In this document: one piece after another, positions 36,005 to 43,956 of the stretch
How the letters are laid out: every line of letters starts with the position of its first letter
Numbering within the stretch: position 1 is the first letter of the stretch
The notes under the pieces: model-generated
The model's database searches: none
The model's input: the letters and a program-made list of their open reading frames with translations, nothing else
Told to the model about the DNA's origin: nothing
From: Neobacillus niacini
Lineage (GTDB): Bacteria; Bacillota; Bacilli; Bacillales; Cytobacillaceae
Direction of reading: 5' to 3'
Length of the DNA: 64,000 nucleotides
Assembly (NCBI RefSeq): GCF_019749295.1
Contig: NZ_JACWFG010000022.1
Span: forward strand, 1 to 64,000
Position numbers and translations under genes: made by a program

Positions 36005-37778
36005 CCTGTCTTTCCCCCCTTTTCAAATCAATCAGTAAAGTAATCTTCGTGCCTTCATTTTTCGTAGATTCAATCCGATAGGAAAAGTCATCTCCATAGG
36101 TAAGCTGTAATCGTCCAAGGACATTTCTTAGCCCAATGCTGTTCCCCTTGCTTTCCAATACGTGTATGGTTTTATCACCCTTGGATGATAAATCTGAGAT
36201 GATTTCCTCAGACATCCCCATTCCTTTATCAGCTACCGATAGGGTAAGCTGACTGCCCGCCATTTCCGTTTTTATAAAAATATCTGCAAACGTCTTTTCA
36301 GTGAAACTATATTTCACAGCGTTTTCCACAAGTGGCTGTAAAATGAATTTTATTACAGGAATCGTTATGGTCTCAGGATCTACATCCATTTGAATCGTGA
36401 TTGTATCCTCATATCTTAACTTTAATATGTTCGTGTAACTTTTTATATAGTTAACTTCTTCACCTAACGGGACAATATTGCTTTTTGTATTTAAAGAATA
36501 TCTCAGCATTTTCCCTAAATAAATGCTGACATTCATGACCTCTTTATTTTTTTCTTGGAGTGCTAAACTTCCAATAATTTCAAGTGTATTATTCAGAAAG
36601 TGAGGGTTGATTTGTAATAATAACGCTTTATATTCCGCATCTTTCCTGCGCAAATTAGCTTCATATTCTGTTTCTATTAAATTCTGTAATTGATCAATCG
36701 TATGTTCCGTAACATTAATAAGGTAATCCACTTCATTATTTTGAGATTTAATGTTCGGCATCAAGCGTTTTGCACCCGAAAAATCTCCCCGTTCGATAAA
36801 CCCCATCGCTTTTGCAAGTTTTCCTAAAGGACTAGTAATATTGTTAGAAAGAATCACCGAAGCCATTATCGTTATGATAAAAAGGACTGCACTTGTTAGC
36901 AGAAGGTTTTGCTGTAAATGATTGGCCCTTGCGAATAAATCAGACTCTCTCACTTCGCTGACTAGGATCCAATCCCCTACTGGAAGCTTTTGAAAGAAAA
37001 CTAAATACTTCTCCTTCTGATAAGAGGCTTCAATTACCCCTTCTTGGTCATCGCTGGCGGTAATTTGACTTAAACTTTGTTCCAAGATCGAATTTGGTGT
37101 CTTTATCTTGCCTGACAAAATGTTTTCACCCTGCTGAGTTAACAAATAGGTATGCTCATTTTGACCAATTGTGATTTTATTTAGGGCGGTTTCCAATAAA
37201 GCAGAAGGAAAATTCACCTTAATGATCCCTGCTGATATCATCGTATTGGTATCAATGAGGGGTAAAATATAGCTATTGATCTTCTTCTGCTGCATTTCAT
37301 AACTTTGCTGAAATGGATCCAGATGTGACTTAACATAGTCCTGATTATGTTGGATAAAGTCCTGATACCAGTCACTTTCATGAAGTGTGGAATGAACCCC
37401 CCAAGTACCGGTCCCATCATCAAGCAGCACTGAAATCGACATCGCATTAGAATTGTTAATCATGATCGAGGATAGTCCCTGTTTAAGTTGATTCATCAAT
37501 GCATCGATTTCTTCCTTGTCACCATCCTGTCTATTTAAACGAATCCATTCCTGTGTAGTCTGGTCAACAAGCACTTGCTTACCCAAATCCTCTGCCTGTG
37601 TCGAGATGGAATCAACATAGAGTGAAAATTGATCCATCATTTCTATGGTCAACTCTTGTGTCTGTTCTCGAATAACAGACGTAAAAAAGCTAGGGATAAT
37701 CAATGATAAAATAATAAATGGAATCGTTAGCAAACACGTAAAAATAAGTAATAAACGATTGCGTAATGAGAAAAGCAT
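35982..37778 (-). CDS. YesM-type sensor histidine kinase
   Basis: 598 residues. TM1 is about 10-32, an extracellular dCache-like sensor about 35-285, TM2 about 290-312, HAMP about 313-370. The His_kinase box LLLQINPHFLNNTLE has the phospho-acceptor H393. HATPase_c follows with VENAVKYSF and DKGMGMSE. AAGGGGGT before ATG. First gene of a kinase-regulator-binding protein operon. The sensed sugar is unknown. Confidence 0.94.
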   Translation of the reverse strand: MLFSLRNRLLLIFTCLLTIPFIILSLIIPSFFTSVIREQTQELTIEMMDQFSLYVDSISTQAEDLGKQVLVDQTTQEWIRLNRQDGDKEEIDALMNQLKQGLSSIMINNSNAMSISVLLDDGTGTWGVHSTLHESDWYQDFIQHNQDYVKSHLDPFQQSYEMQQKKINSYILPLIDTNTMISAGIIKVNFPSALLETALNKITIGQNEHTYLLTQQGENILSGKIKTPNSILEQSLSQITASDDQEGVIEASYQKEKYLVFFQKLPVGDWILVSEVRESDLFARANHLQQNLLLTSAVLFIITIMASVILSNNITSPLGKLAKAMGFIERGDFSGAKRLMPNIKSQNNEVDYLINVTEHTIDQLQNLIETEYEANLRRKDAEYKALLLQINPHFLNNTLEIIGSLALQEKNKEVMNVSIYLGKMLRYSLNTKSNIVPLGEEVNYIKSYTNILKLRYEDTITIQMDVDPETITIPVIKFILQPLVENAVKYSFTEKTFADIFIKTEMAGSQLTLSVADKGMGMSEEIISDLSSKGDKTIHVLESKGNSIGLRNVLGRLQLTYGDDFSYRIESTKNEGTKITLLIDLKRGERQDERVNYG

Positions 37779-37978
37779 GTTACCCCCTTTCCGAGAAATC
37801 CCTTACATTTTTTTGTATATTGGAATAATCTATTATAGCACTTTACTATTACTAGACTCTAGACATGGGCAAATGCAGCATTCGTAAATTTTGATACTAT
37901 CCTGCTAATGTGTCAAAATAGGTAGAGATACATAGCTGTTACGATAATGGAATATTCCCCAAAATGGAGGTCATGACG

Positions 37979-38896
37979 ATGAGAACAATGAAACTAGGAA
38001 GCAGCACTTTAGAAGTGCCCGTGGTTGCAGTTGGTTGCATGCGGATCAATACTCTTGAAAAGAACGATGCGGAACGCTTTGTCCAAACTGCGTTAGAGCA
38101 AGGGGCGAACTTCTTTGACCATGCAGATATTTATGGCGGCGGAACCTGTGAGGAAATTTTTGCAGACGCGATTCATATGAATTCGGAGGTTCGTGAAAAA
38201 ATCATCCTCCAATCCAAATGCGGTATTCGCAAGGGGATGTTTGATTTTTCAAAAGAGCATATTTTACATTCGGTGGATGGAATTTTGAAACGCCTAAATA
38301 CCGAATATCTAGATACACTGCTCCTTCACCGTCCGGATGCTCTTGTGGAGCCAGAAGAAGTTGCAGAGGCCTTTGATATCCTTGAAAACTCAGGAAAAGT
38401 TCGTCATTTTGGCGTGTCCAACCAGAAGCCGATGCAAATTCAATTGCTGCAAAAATACGTGAAGCAGCCTCTTGTGGCTAACCAGCTGCAATTGAGTATC
38501 ACCAATGCCAATATGATTTCAAATGGTGTGAATGTAAATATGGAGAATGATTCTGCTATTGATCGTGATGGCAGCGTGCTTGATTTTTGCAGATTAAACG
38601 ATATCACGATTCAACCTTGGTCACCTTTCCAATATGGATTCTTTGAAGGCGTGTTTCTAGGTAATGAGAAGTTCCCAGAATTGAATCAAAAGATTGATGA
38701 GATTGCCGCTAGATATGAAGTTAGTAATACCACGATTGCGATTGCTTGGCTGCTGCGACATCCAGCTAAAATGCAGCCAGTAATTGGTACGATGAATGTG
38801 GACAGGTTAAAGGAATGTTGTAAAGCAAGTGAGATTGATCTATCGCGCGAAGAGTGGTACGAAATCTATCGAGCAGCTGGAAATATCCTTCCATAG
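37979..38896 (+). CDS. Aldo/keto reductase (YdhF-like)
   Basis: A 305-residue NADPH-dependent reductase with a TIM-barrel fold. The tetrad is visible: D and Y of FFDHADIYGGG, K of LQSKCGI and H of LLLHRPDA. The cofactor end reads IGTMNVDRL. RBS GGAGGT sits seven bases before ATG 37979; the frame is open from 37964, but that start overlaps the ribosome site. It resembles the YdhF/YqkF subgroup, whose physiological substrates are not settled. Monocistronic with its own terminator. Confidence 0.9.
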   Translation: MRTMKLGSSTLEVPVVAVGCMRINTLEKNDAERFVQTALEQGANFFDHADIYGGGTCEEIFADAIHMNSEVREKIILQSKCGIRKGMFDFSKEHILHSVDGILKRLNTEYLDTLLLHRPDALVEPEEVAEAFDILENSGKVRHFGVSNQKPMQIQLLQKYVKQPLVANQLQLSITNANMISNGVNVNMENDSAIDRDGSVLDFCRLNDITIQPWSPFQYGFFEGVFLGNEKFPELNQKIDEIAARYEVSNTTIAIAWLLRHPAKMQPVIGTMNVDRLKECCKASEIDLSREEWYEIYRAAGNILP

Positions 38897-38904
38897 TATA
38901 AAGC

Positions 38905-38937
38905 AAGGAGTGCCATTTGTGGCACTCCTTCTATTTT
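38905..38937 (+). terminator. Terminator of the aldo/keto reductase gene
   Basis: AAGGAGTGCCA, TTTG, TGGCACTCCTT, then CTATTTT. Confidence 0.88.
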
Positions 38938-38965
38938 GCGGTGAAAACGATGATCGGGTTTAGCC

Positions 38966-39121
38966 CTATTCATCATCTACCTCGCCATCTCCAATTTCAT
39001 CCTCTTCTTCCACATCTTCAATCTTTTCATCTTCCTCAGGCCTCTCGTCATTGCCACAACCTGTTAAAGAAAATAGAGAACCACTTAATAGTAACATCAA
39101 TAATAACTTCTTCATCTTCAT
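38966..39121 (-). CDS. Small acidic lipoprotein
   Basis: 51 residues from ATG 39121. The signal peptide KMKKLLLMLLLSGSLFSLTGC ends in lipobox LTGC (split: KMKKLLLMLLLSG, SLFSLTGC). The mature part is about 29 residues, almost all Glu/Asp. AAAGGAGG lies nine bases upstream, which argues against the longer frame that opens at 39208. Unknown function; possibly a metal- or cation-binding surface peptide. Confidence 0.75.
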   Translation of the reverse strand: MKMKKLLLMLLLSGSLFSLTGCGNDERPEEDEKIEDVEEEDEIGDGEVDDE

Positions 39122-39182
39122 TACAATCAACCTCCTTTTATCCATTAGCTTTTCCTTAATACCCAGTAATATGACCAAAAAT

Positions 39183-39233
39183 TGGTGCCTGTCACCGTCC
39201 GTGGACAATGTCCACGGGCGGTGACAGGCACCA
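39183..39233. repeat. 51-bp palindrome (REP-like element), second copy
   Basis: Arms of 25 bases around one centre base; the arms start TGGTGCCTGTCACC as at 16567. One mismatched pair (a possible G-U) distinguishes it from perfect symmetry. It lies between the acidic lipoprotein promoter and the acidic protein gene. Confidence 0.9.
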
Positions 39234-39259
39234 TTTATACATCACTGTATAATCGTATT

Positions 39260-39751
39260 CTATTCTCCTTCATTCTCTTCTTCTACTGCTGCAGCTCCCT
39301 CTTCGCCTTTTTCTTCTTCCACTTCTTCCACTTCTTCCACTTCTTCTGTACCTTCTTCCTGTTCTTTTTCTGCTTTTATTCTTGTGATTTCTTCTTCTAG
39401 TTGTTCGAAAGCGTTAAGTCTATGGTTGGCACTTGCCAGCAGGTCATCTATGATGATGATGAACTTTTCATAGGGAACGCCATTTTTGCTGCAGCCAGTA
39501 ATCATTTTGAGTAAGTCTTTTTCATATAAATGATAGCGTTCTTTAAAGGTTTTTGAATCCATCGTTAAGAAATATTCATCATCGACGACGAATTCGTTAA
39601 ACACTTTTTTCGTTAAACGTCTTTTGGTGACTTCTATATCTTGTTTATCCTTTTCATCGTCATAGTGAGCTTCATCCTCATACTCGGAACAAAGCGTATC
39701 ATAAATTTTCTCCAGCAGCTCGGTCGGATTTAAATATTTTAACTCTTCCAC
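39260..39751 (-). CDS. Acidic coiled protein of unknown function
   Basis: 163 residues, soluble. A helical N-terminal domain (about 1-115) with no family I recognise is followed by a Glu-rich tail (about 118-163) made of EEV repeats; at DNA level a 9-base unit (TTCTTCCAC on the plus strand) is repeated about four times. GTG start with GGGAGGG. The tail is a slippage-prone low-complexity region and may vary in length between strains. Confidence 0.65.
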   Translation of the reverse strand: MEELKYLNPTELLEKIYDTLCSEYEDEAHYDDEKDKQDIEVTKRRLTKKVFNEFVVDDEYFLTMDSKTFKERYHLYEKDLLKMITGCSKNGVPYEKFIIIIDDLLASANHRLNAFEQLEEEITRIKAEKEQEEGTEEVEEVEEVEEEKGEEGAAAVEEENEGE

Positions 39752-39782
39752 AAAATCCCTCCCTTATTATAATTGCCCAAAC

Positions 39783-39817
39783 AAAAAAAGCACACGCGCT
39801 TAGGCGTGAACTTTTTT
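39783..39817 (-). terminator. Terminator of the AmiS-like gene
   Basis: AAAAAGCACACGC, five bases, GCGTGAACTTTTTT. Confidence 0.82.
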
Positions 39818-39823
39818 AATATC

Positions 39824-40453
39824 TTATATAGCTTGAACTTCACTGCCGCTTTTTTCTTTCCTGAATGAGAGTTTTGGACTAAATAGGCTGACTACAAAAA
39901 AGACAATGGTTAGACTAAGCACCCAAGTCCAGATTTGTTGGAGTGCTGGTGTTGTCCATATACCTAAAAAGTAAAACATCGCCGGAATGGTTAAGGTTAC
40001 CCACGACAAGACAATCGCTGCAATCCCGACATATCCATCAATCTTCCACTTCAGTGAGCCTGTTAAGAAGAATAAGAACCATAAAAATGCCCAGAGTCCC
40101 CATGTTAAGGCATTCACCACATCATGGAATTGAACTAGAGACACAATCGTATACACTACGGAAATAATGGATACCCACAAACTAAACCAGCCTAGACCGT
40201 TACCCTCAAGTCCTTTCACATTGTTAACCCCAACATATAAATACGTTAAACCAAATAAAAAGATAGCCGCATTATTATACATATCCCAGTTACCTTGTTC
40301 CGAAGTTATAATTAAATAGAATGGATTAATGATTTGAATGACTCCTACAAAAAGATTAAAATACCCGACTGCCTTGCCATCCGCTTTTCCTAAAATCATA
40401 AGACCATTTAGAAAAAGAACTGCACCTGATAAAAATAGACCAACAAAACTCAT
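39824..40453 (-). CDS. AmiS/UreI family urea/amide channel
   Basis: A 209-residue membrane protein with six to seven predicted helices. Family motifs: FLSGAVLFLNGLMILGK at the N-terminus, FNLFVGVIQIINPFYLI, FGLTYLYVGVNNVKGLEGNGLGWFSL, and WAFLWFLFFL. Members conduct urea or short-chain amides, for acid resistance or nitrogen supply. ATG 40453 fits the family start but has no ribosome site of its own; AAAGGAGGGG lies about 35 bases upstream and serves a tiny overlapping leader frame. No urease or amidase gene is in the window. Confidence 0.85.
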   Translation of the reverse strand: MSFVGLFLSGAVLFLNGLMILGKADGKAVGYFNLFVGVIQIINPFYLIITSEQGNWDMYNNAAIFLFGLTYLYVGVNNVKGLEGNGLGWFSLWVSIISVVYTIVSLVQFHDVVNALTWGLWAFLWFLFFLTGSLKWKIDGYVGIAAIVLSWVTLTIPAMFYFLGIWTTPALQQIWTWVLSLTIVFFVVSLFSPKLSFRKEKSGSEVQAI

Positions 40454-40482
40454 AGTAATCGCTGTGAAAACTGACTTTTCAC
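40450..40482 (-). CDS. Putative 10-codon leader peptide of the AmiS-like gene
   Basis: GTG at 40482 sits about seven bases after AAAGGAGGGG and opens a frame coding VKSQFSQRLL (first codon read as Met). Its TGA overlaps the amiS ATG as ATGA. A perfect inverted repeat TGTGAAAA, five bases, TTTTCACA (40463-40483) folds over the GTG. This looks like translational coupling, possibly with structure-based control; expression is not shown. Confidence 0.5.
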   Translation of the reverse strand: MKSQFSQRLL

Positions 40483-40753
40483 AACTTTCCCCTCCTTTAA
40501 AATAGAAAAAGCACTTTCCCCTGAAAGGAAATTGCCTTATTAAAAATAGCGTAATTTTATACCTGTACAAATATAGCATATTACGTGAACAAAAGTTAAG
40601 GAAGGTTTGAACAAAGTGTAAATTAAGTTTTTACCAAATTCACCATAAGTGCCCAATGCAAAAACTGCACCCAAAGGATAACGGGTTCCGATACCTGTCA
40701 GTTAATCTATATTTGCTCTTGAATAAGGTAAAAACTTTACGGTGTCATAAAAA

Positions 40754-40783
40754 TAACGTGTAATTGGGGACACGTCATTTTTT
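40754..40783. terminator. Hairpin upstream of the esterase stop
   Basis: AACGTGT, eight bases, ACACGT followed by CATTTTTT on the plus strand; on the minus strand a shorter T-run follows. It separates the AmiS promoter region from the esterase gene. Confidence 0.55.
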
Positions 40784-40804
40784 CTGATGTGCAAGAATTT
40801 AATT

Positions 40805-41683
40805 TCATTTACTATTTTCTTTGAACCAATTCATTACCTTTTTAACCTCTTTACGATGGATTGCAAGTTCATTCTTACTCATTAGTCCTGTTTTAAGATT
40901 TCTTGTGAAAAACGACCTTACTAAACATAAAATTTCATCTAAGGTTAATACACCGCCAACAAAGTCGTGGTCCGCACCTTTAATCTCTAAATAGGATGAA
41001 TTTGACAGTTCTTTATGGAGTAGCTGGCTTTGTTGAACAGGACAGATTTCATCATTATCTCCTTGGATAATTAAAACAGGCGGTGTTTCCTCATTTATAT
41101 AATAAACAGGGTTTGCTAATTTTGCTTTAATGCTTTGTTCTTGAACACTTCCACCAAGAAATTTTGATTCTGGGGAATTAGGGTTATTGTGCCACCCTCC
41201 CATTTCTAATAAATTTACTGGACCAGCCAACGTAACAACCGCATTAACCTTTTCCGACACAAGTTGTTCCTTAGAAGTAAATTCGGAGTGATCTGCACTT
41301 AATGCTGCTAAAGTAGCTAAATGCCCTCCTGAGGAATGTCCCCAAATTCCAACTTTATTTTCATCAATATTATAGTCTCTTGCATTTGATTTAACCCACT
41401 GTATAGCTTCTTTCACATCTAATAATGGGGCAGGAAAAATGGCCTCTCCACTCAACCGAAAATTAATATTAATACAAACAAACCCATATTTAGCGAAGGA
41501 GGCATTCCATTCCCCGCCTACTTTTCTTTTATCACCCGACATCCATCCACCACCGTGAACATAAATAATAGCCGGAAAGGTTTCCTCTGAAGCTATCGGT
41601 TTTATGATATCAAGTTTTAGCTCACGCTCAGCCGTTTGACCATATACAACATCTATTAATTCCTCAGTTTGATAGATTTCCAT
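40805..41683 (-). CDS. Alpha/beta hydrolase (esterase/lipase, HSL or BD-FAE type)
   Basis: 292 residues, no signal peptide. The oxyanion motif IIYVHGGGWMSG is at about 38-49, nucleophile Ser in GHSSGGHLA, Asp in QGDNDEICP and His in GADHDFVGG: a complete triad. Members hydrolyse small acyl esters. GAGGAGGG before ATG. Divergent from an ArsR-like regulator, which probably controls it. Confidence 0.9.
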   Translation of the reverse strand: MEIYQTEELIDVVYGQTAERELKLDIIKPIASEETFPAIIYVHGGGWMSGDKRKVGGEWNASFAKYGFVCININFRLSGEAIFPAPLLDVKEAIQWVKSNARDYNIDENKVGIWGHSSGGHLATLAALSADHSEFTSKEQLVSEKVNAVVTLAGPVNLLEMGGWHNNPNSPESKFLGGSVQEQSIKAKLANPVYYINEETPPVLIIQGDNDEICPVQQSQLLHKELSNSSYLEIKGADHDFVGGVLTLDEILCLVRSFFTRNLKTGLMSKNELAIHRKEVKKVMNWFKENSK

Positions 41684-41715
41684 ATATACCCTCCTCTTCG
41701 TTATGGTTCAATGAT

Positions 41716-41731
41716 AATTGAACTACAAAAA
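41716..41731. promoter_or_regulatory. 16-bp motif in the esterase/regulator divergent region
   Basis: AATTGAACTACAAAAA in the 98-base divergent region. The identical 16-mer occurs on the same strand after the regulator gene (42802-42817). Candidate operator, or a promoter -35 (TTGAAC). Confidence 0.45.
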
Positions 41732-41781
41732 TAAGTCAATATATGTTAAACTAAAAATACCAAATAAAAGGAGATCTTTTT

Positions 41782-42660
41782 ATGAATATAAAAGTCCTGG
41801 ATTCAATTGTATATGAAGTACTTCTTAGCTTTTCGTTATACAAAAGACAAACGCATCTTAAGTACTTGGCAATTTCAAAGGATTGGTATAATACAACTAA
41901 AAATAAAATATCAAAGCAATTAGATGAGGAGATCTTGGAACTAGAGGATTTACAATTTGAAGATTTATCGGTCCACTTAATTGAACACTGTCCTCATAAC
42001 GATTTTAGAGGGTATCATTTATGGCTTTCGCAACTACCACTAGGGGAAATGTACGAATTATTGTCACCATATGTCAGCGAAAAAAAAGGAATGTCCAATG
42101 ATTTAGAGGACAGGAGGAAAAAACATCTTTCATTGTTATCAATGTGGTATGAGGAATATTTTCTCGATATTGAGGAAATGGTAACGACGATTTTGGCTGA
42201 TCACATAAAGAATATAGATAGAACAGCCTTAAATGCTCATCCTTTTCACGAAATTGAAAAAATAACAAAAGGGTTCGATATAGAAAATTTACAGGTTACA
42301 GAAGTTGTTCTTGCCCCTACTTGGCACTTTCGCCCTTTATCTTTAATTGATATCTTCAATAATAAAGTGGTCCTTACCTTTCCTTGTTTAATGACTACTA
42401 AAGATGAAACATTGTTAATCACTAAAGCACTTGCTGAAGAAAAACGATTACAAATTCTTAGTAGTATGAAAGATGAAAGTAAAACATTTACTGACCTAGT
42501 TCATCTGATGGGGATGTCAAAAGGGAATATACATCATCACTTATTACTACTTCGTTCCGCAGGGCTTTTGAAAATTAAACCTACAAGACAAGATTACTTC
42601 CATTATAAATTTAGACACAACAGAGTACAGGATCTTTCAAATTTATTATTAGTTTATTAA
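41782..42660 (+). CDS. ArsR-like winged-helix regulator
   Basis: 292 residues. The C-terminal 75 residues form an ArsR-type winged helix (EEKRLQILSSMKDESKTFTDL, recognition helix MSKGNIHHHLLLLRSAGLL). The long N-terminal part (about 1-210) resembles the DUF5937-like sensing region often fused to such domains, but I could not assign a ligand. AAAAGGAG before ATG. Divergent from the esterase, its likely target. Confidence 0.82.
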   Translation: MNIKVLDSIVYEVLLSFSLYKRQTHLKYLAISKDWYNTTKNKISKQLDEEILELEDLQFEDLSVHLIEHCPHNDFRGYHLWLSQLPLGEMYELLSPYVSEKKGMSNDLEDRRKKHLSLLSMWYEEYFLDIEEMVTTILADHIKNIDRTALNAHPFHEIEKITKGFDIENLQVTEVVLAPTWHFRPLSLIDIFNNKVVLTFPCLMTTKDETLLITKALAEEKRLQILSSMKDESKTFTDLVHLMGMSKGNIHHHLLLLRSAGLLKIKPTRQDYFHYKFRHNRVQDLSNLLLVY

Positions 42661-42948
42661 AATACCGCCCCATTATCGCTGGACTATGTCACCATCGAGG
42701 GGCGGTTTAAATTAAGAATTTCAGATAGGCAATTGTTTATAAAAATGTAGGTCCATTTTGTGGACTAACAGAAACTCTGTAAGTCTGTTTTTTCATAAAC
42801 AAATTGAACTACAAAAACAATCACGGATATTACCCGAATTCCTACATACCAACAGAAATAGACCATCAGAATCAACTACAATTTGATGGTCTATTTCATT
42901 TACATTTATCATTGTGACAGAAATCAGAACCAAAGGAAGCAGTTCTCT
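42661..42948. other. Intergenic region with two terminators and a repeated 16-mer
   Basis: ACCGCCCC (42664-42671) pairs with GGGGCGGT (42698-42705) at the end of the regulator gene. The 16-mer AATTGAACTACAAAAA recurs at 42802-42817. GAAATAGACCATCA (42855-42868) pairs with TGATGGTCTATTTC (42884-42897), a likely terminator for mupG on the minus strand. No gene is seen. Confidence 0.65.
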
Positions 42949-43956
42949 TTACACATGTATGAATTTCACCTTTTGACCAGGTTTGAGATATGAAAGAAAC
43001 ACGATATCTTCTTCGACAACTTTTCCCACCACATTGACCCTTTCATCGGCAGGCAAGTCACATAGAGTGATTTGAACCTCACCGCGATAGCGGCCATATT
43101 CGTCATTGTCTCTAGTGATACTGCCAAGCCAACGTTCGCTCGTATTCTCAGGAAGTATTGACTCAACACTTCTAGTATCCATAAACCGTAGAACATCTCG
43201 GGAAAAATCAGGGCGAAGCTTGAACTCACCTTCTTGAAAGCCTTCGATTCGAATCTCAATACTATGATCCCTATCAAAATCGATTAATTTTCTTAGAAGA
43301 GTCTCACTTACCCCCGGATCACCGATATAGACATCCTCAACACCATTATGGAACAGCTCCAACGCCGCTAAAAATGGGTCCATTTCACGGTGCTCTTCCA
43401 GTGTTGGCAGTCCTTCAAACAACGGACCACGCTTTTCGCCATCACCTGGAATATAGGCACTCACAGGGATTCCATATTTCTCAAAAAGTTCATTTTGCCG
43501 CTGAAAAAACCAGTCAGACAATCCTGTCTCAATTCTTGGATAGAAATTATGCCAGGCTAACAGCTGACCCGGTTTTAAGCCGCCATCTAATAGAGCATGA
43601 ATATCATCCTCGAACAAAATGCTGGCATTTAGCGCAAGCTTAAATTCTCCCGCCAGCTTCAAGATCAATTCATTTTCAAAAAAGTCATCGAGTCTGAGGC
43701 CGCTGACGCCAAGTGATTTTAGCTCAAACAAACTATCTAATCCCAAGTGACCAGGTGTTTTTAATGAAACATCTGCATAAACTTCTATCCCGGCATCCTT
43801 CGCACACTGAAGCAGCAGCTTCGCACGGTTCGCTAAATCACCGGATTCTTCAGGAATGTGAAGCGAGGTAAATGCTCGCTTCACACCCATACTTCCAGCT
43901 AAAGCAATCCGTTCTTCTGCTAAAGGATCATTTAGATAGAAGGAAATACCGATCAA
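42949..43956 (-). CDS. mupG: MupG-type 6-phospho-N-acetylmuramidase (DUF871 family)
   Basis: 335 residues: a TIM barrel (about 1-235) plus a C-terminal beta domain (about 240-335). Landmarks are MIGISFYLNDPLAEE, FTSLHIPEE and AWHNFYPRIETGLS. In Staphylococcus aureus MupG cleaves MurNAc-6P-GlcNAc taken up by the MurP PTS into MurNAc-6P and GlcNAc; the same gene neighbours are here. TTG start overlaps the murP stop by four bases. Earlier databases call it DUF871. Confidence 0.9.
   Translation of the reverse strand: MIGISFYLNDPLAEERIALAGSMGVKRAFTSLHIPEESGDLANRAKLLLQCAKDAGIEVYADVSLKTPGHLGLDSLFELKSLGVSGLRLDDFFENELILKLAGEFKLALNASILFEDDIHALLDGGLKPGQLLAWHNFYPRIETGLSDWFFQRQNELFEKYGIPVSAYIPGDGEKRGPLFEGLPTLEEHREMDPFLAALELFHNGVEDVYIGDPGVSETLLRKLIDFDRDHSIEIRIEGFQEGEFKLRPDFSRDVLRFMDTRSVESILPENTSERWLGSITRDNDEYGRYRGEVQITLCDLPADERVNVVGKVVEEDIVFLSYLKPGQKVKFIHV

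Noticed and set aside
42966-43277. 103-residue minus-strand frame within mupG
   Set aside because: Out-of-frame shadow; mupG is supported along its whole length.
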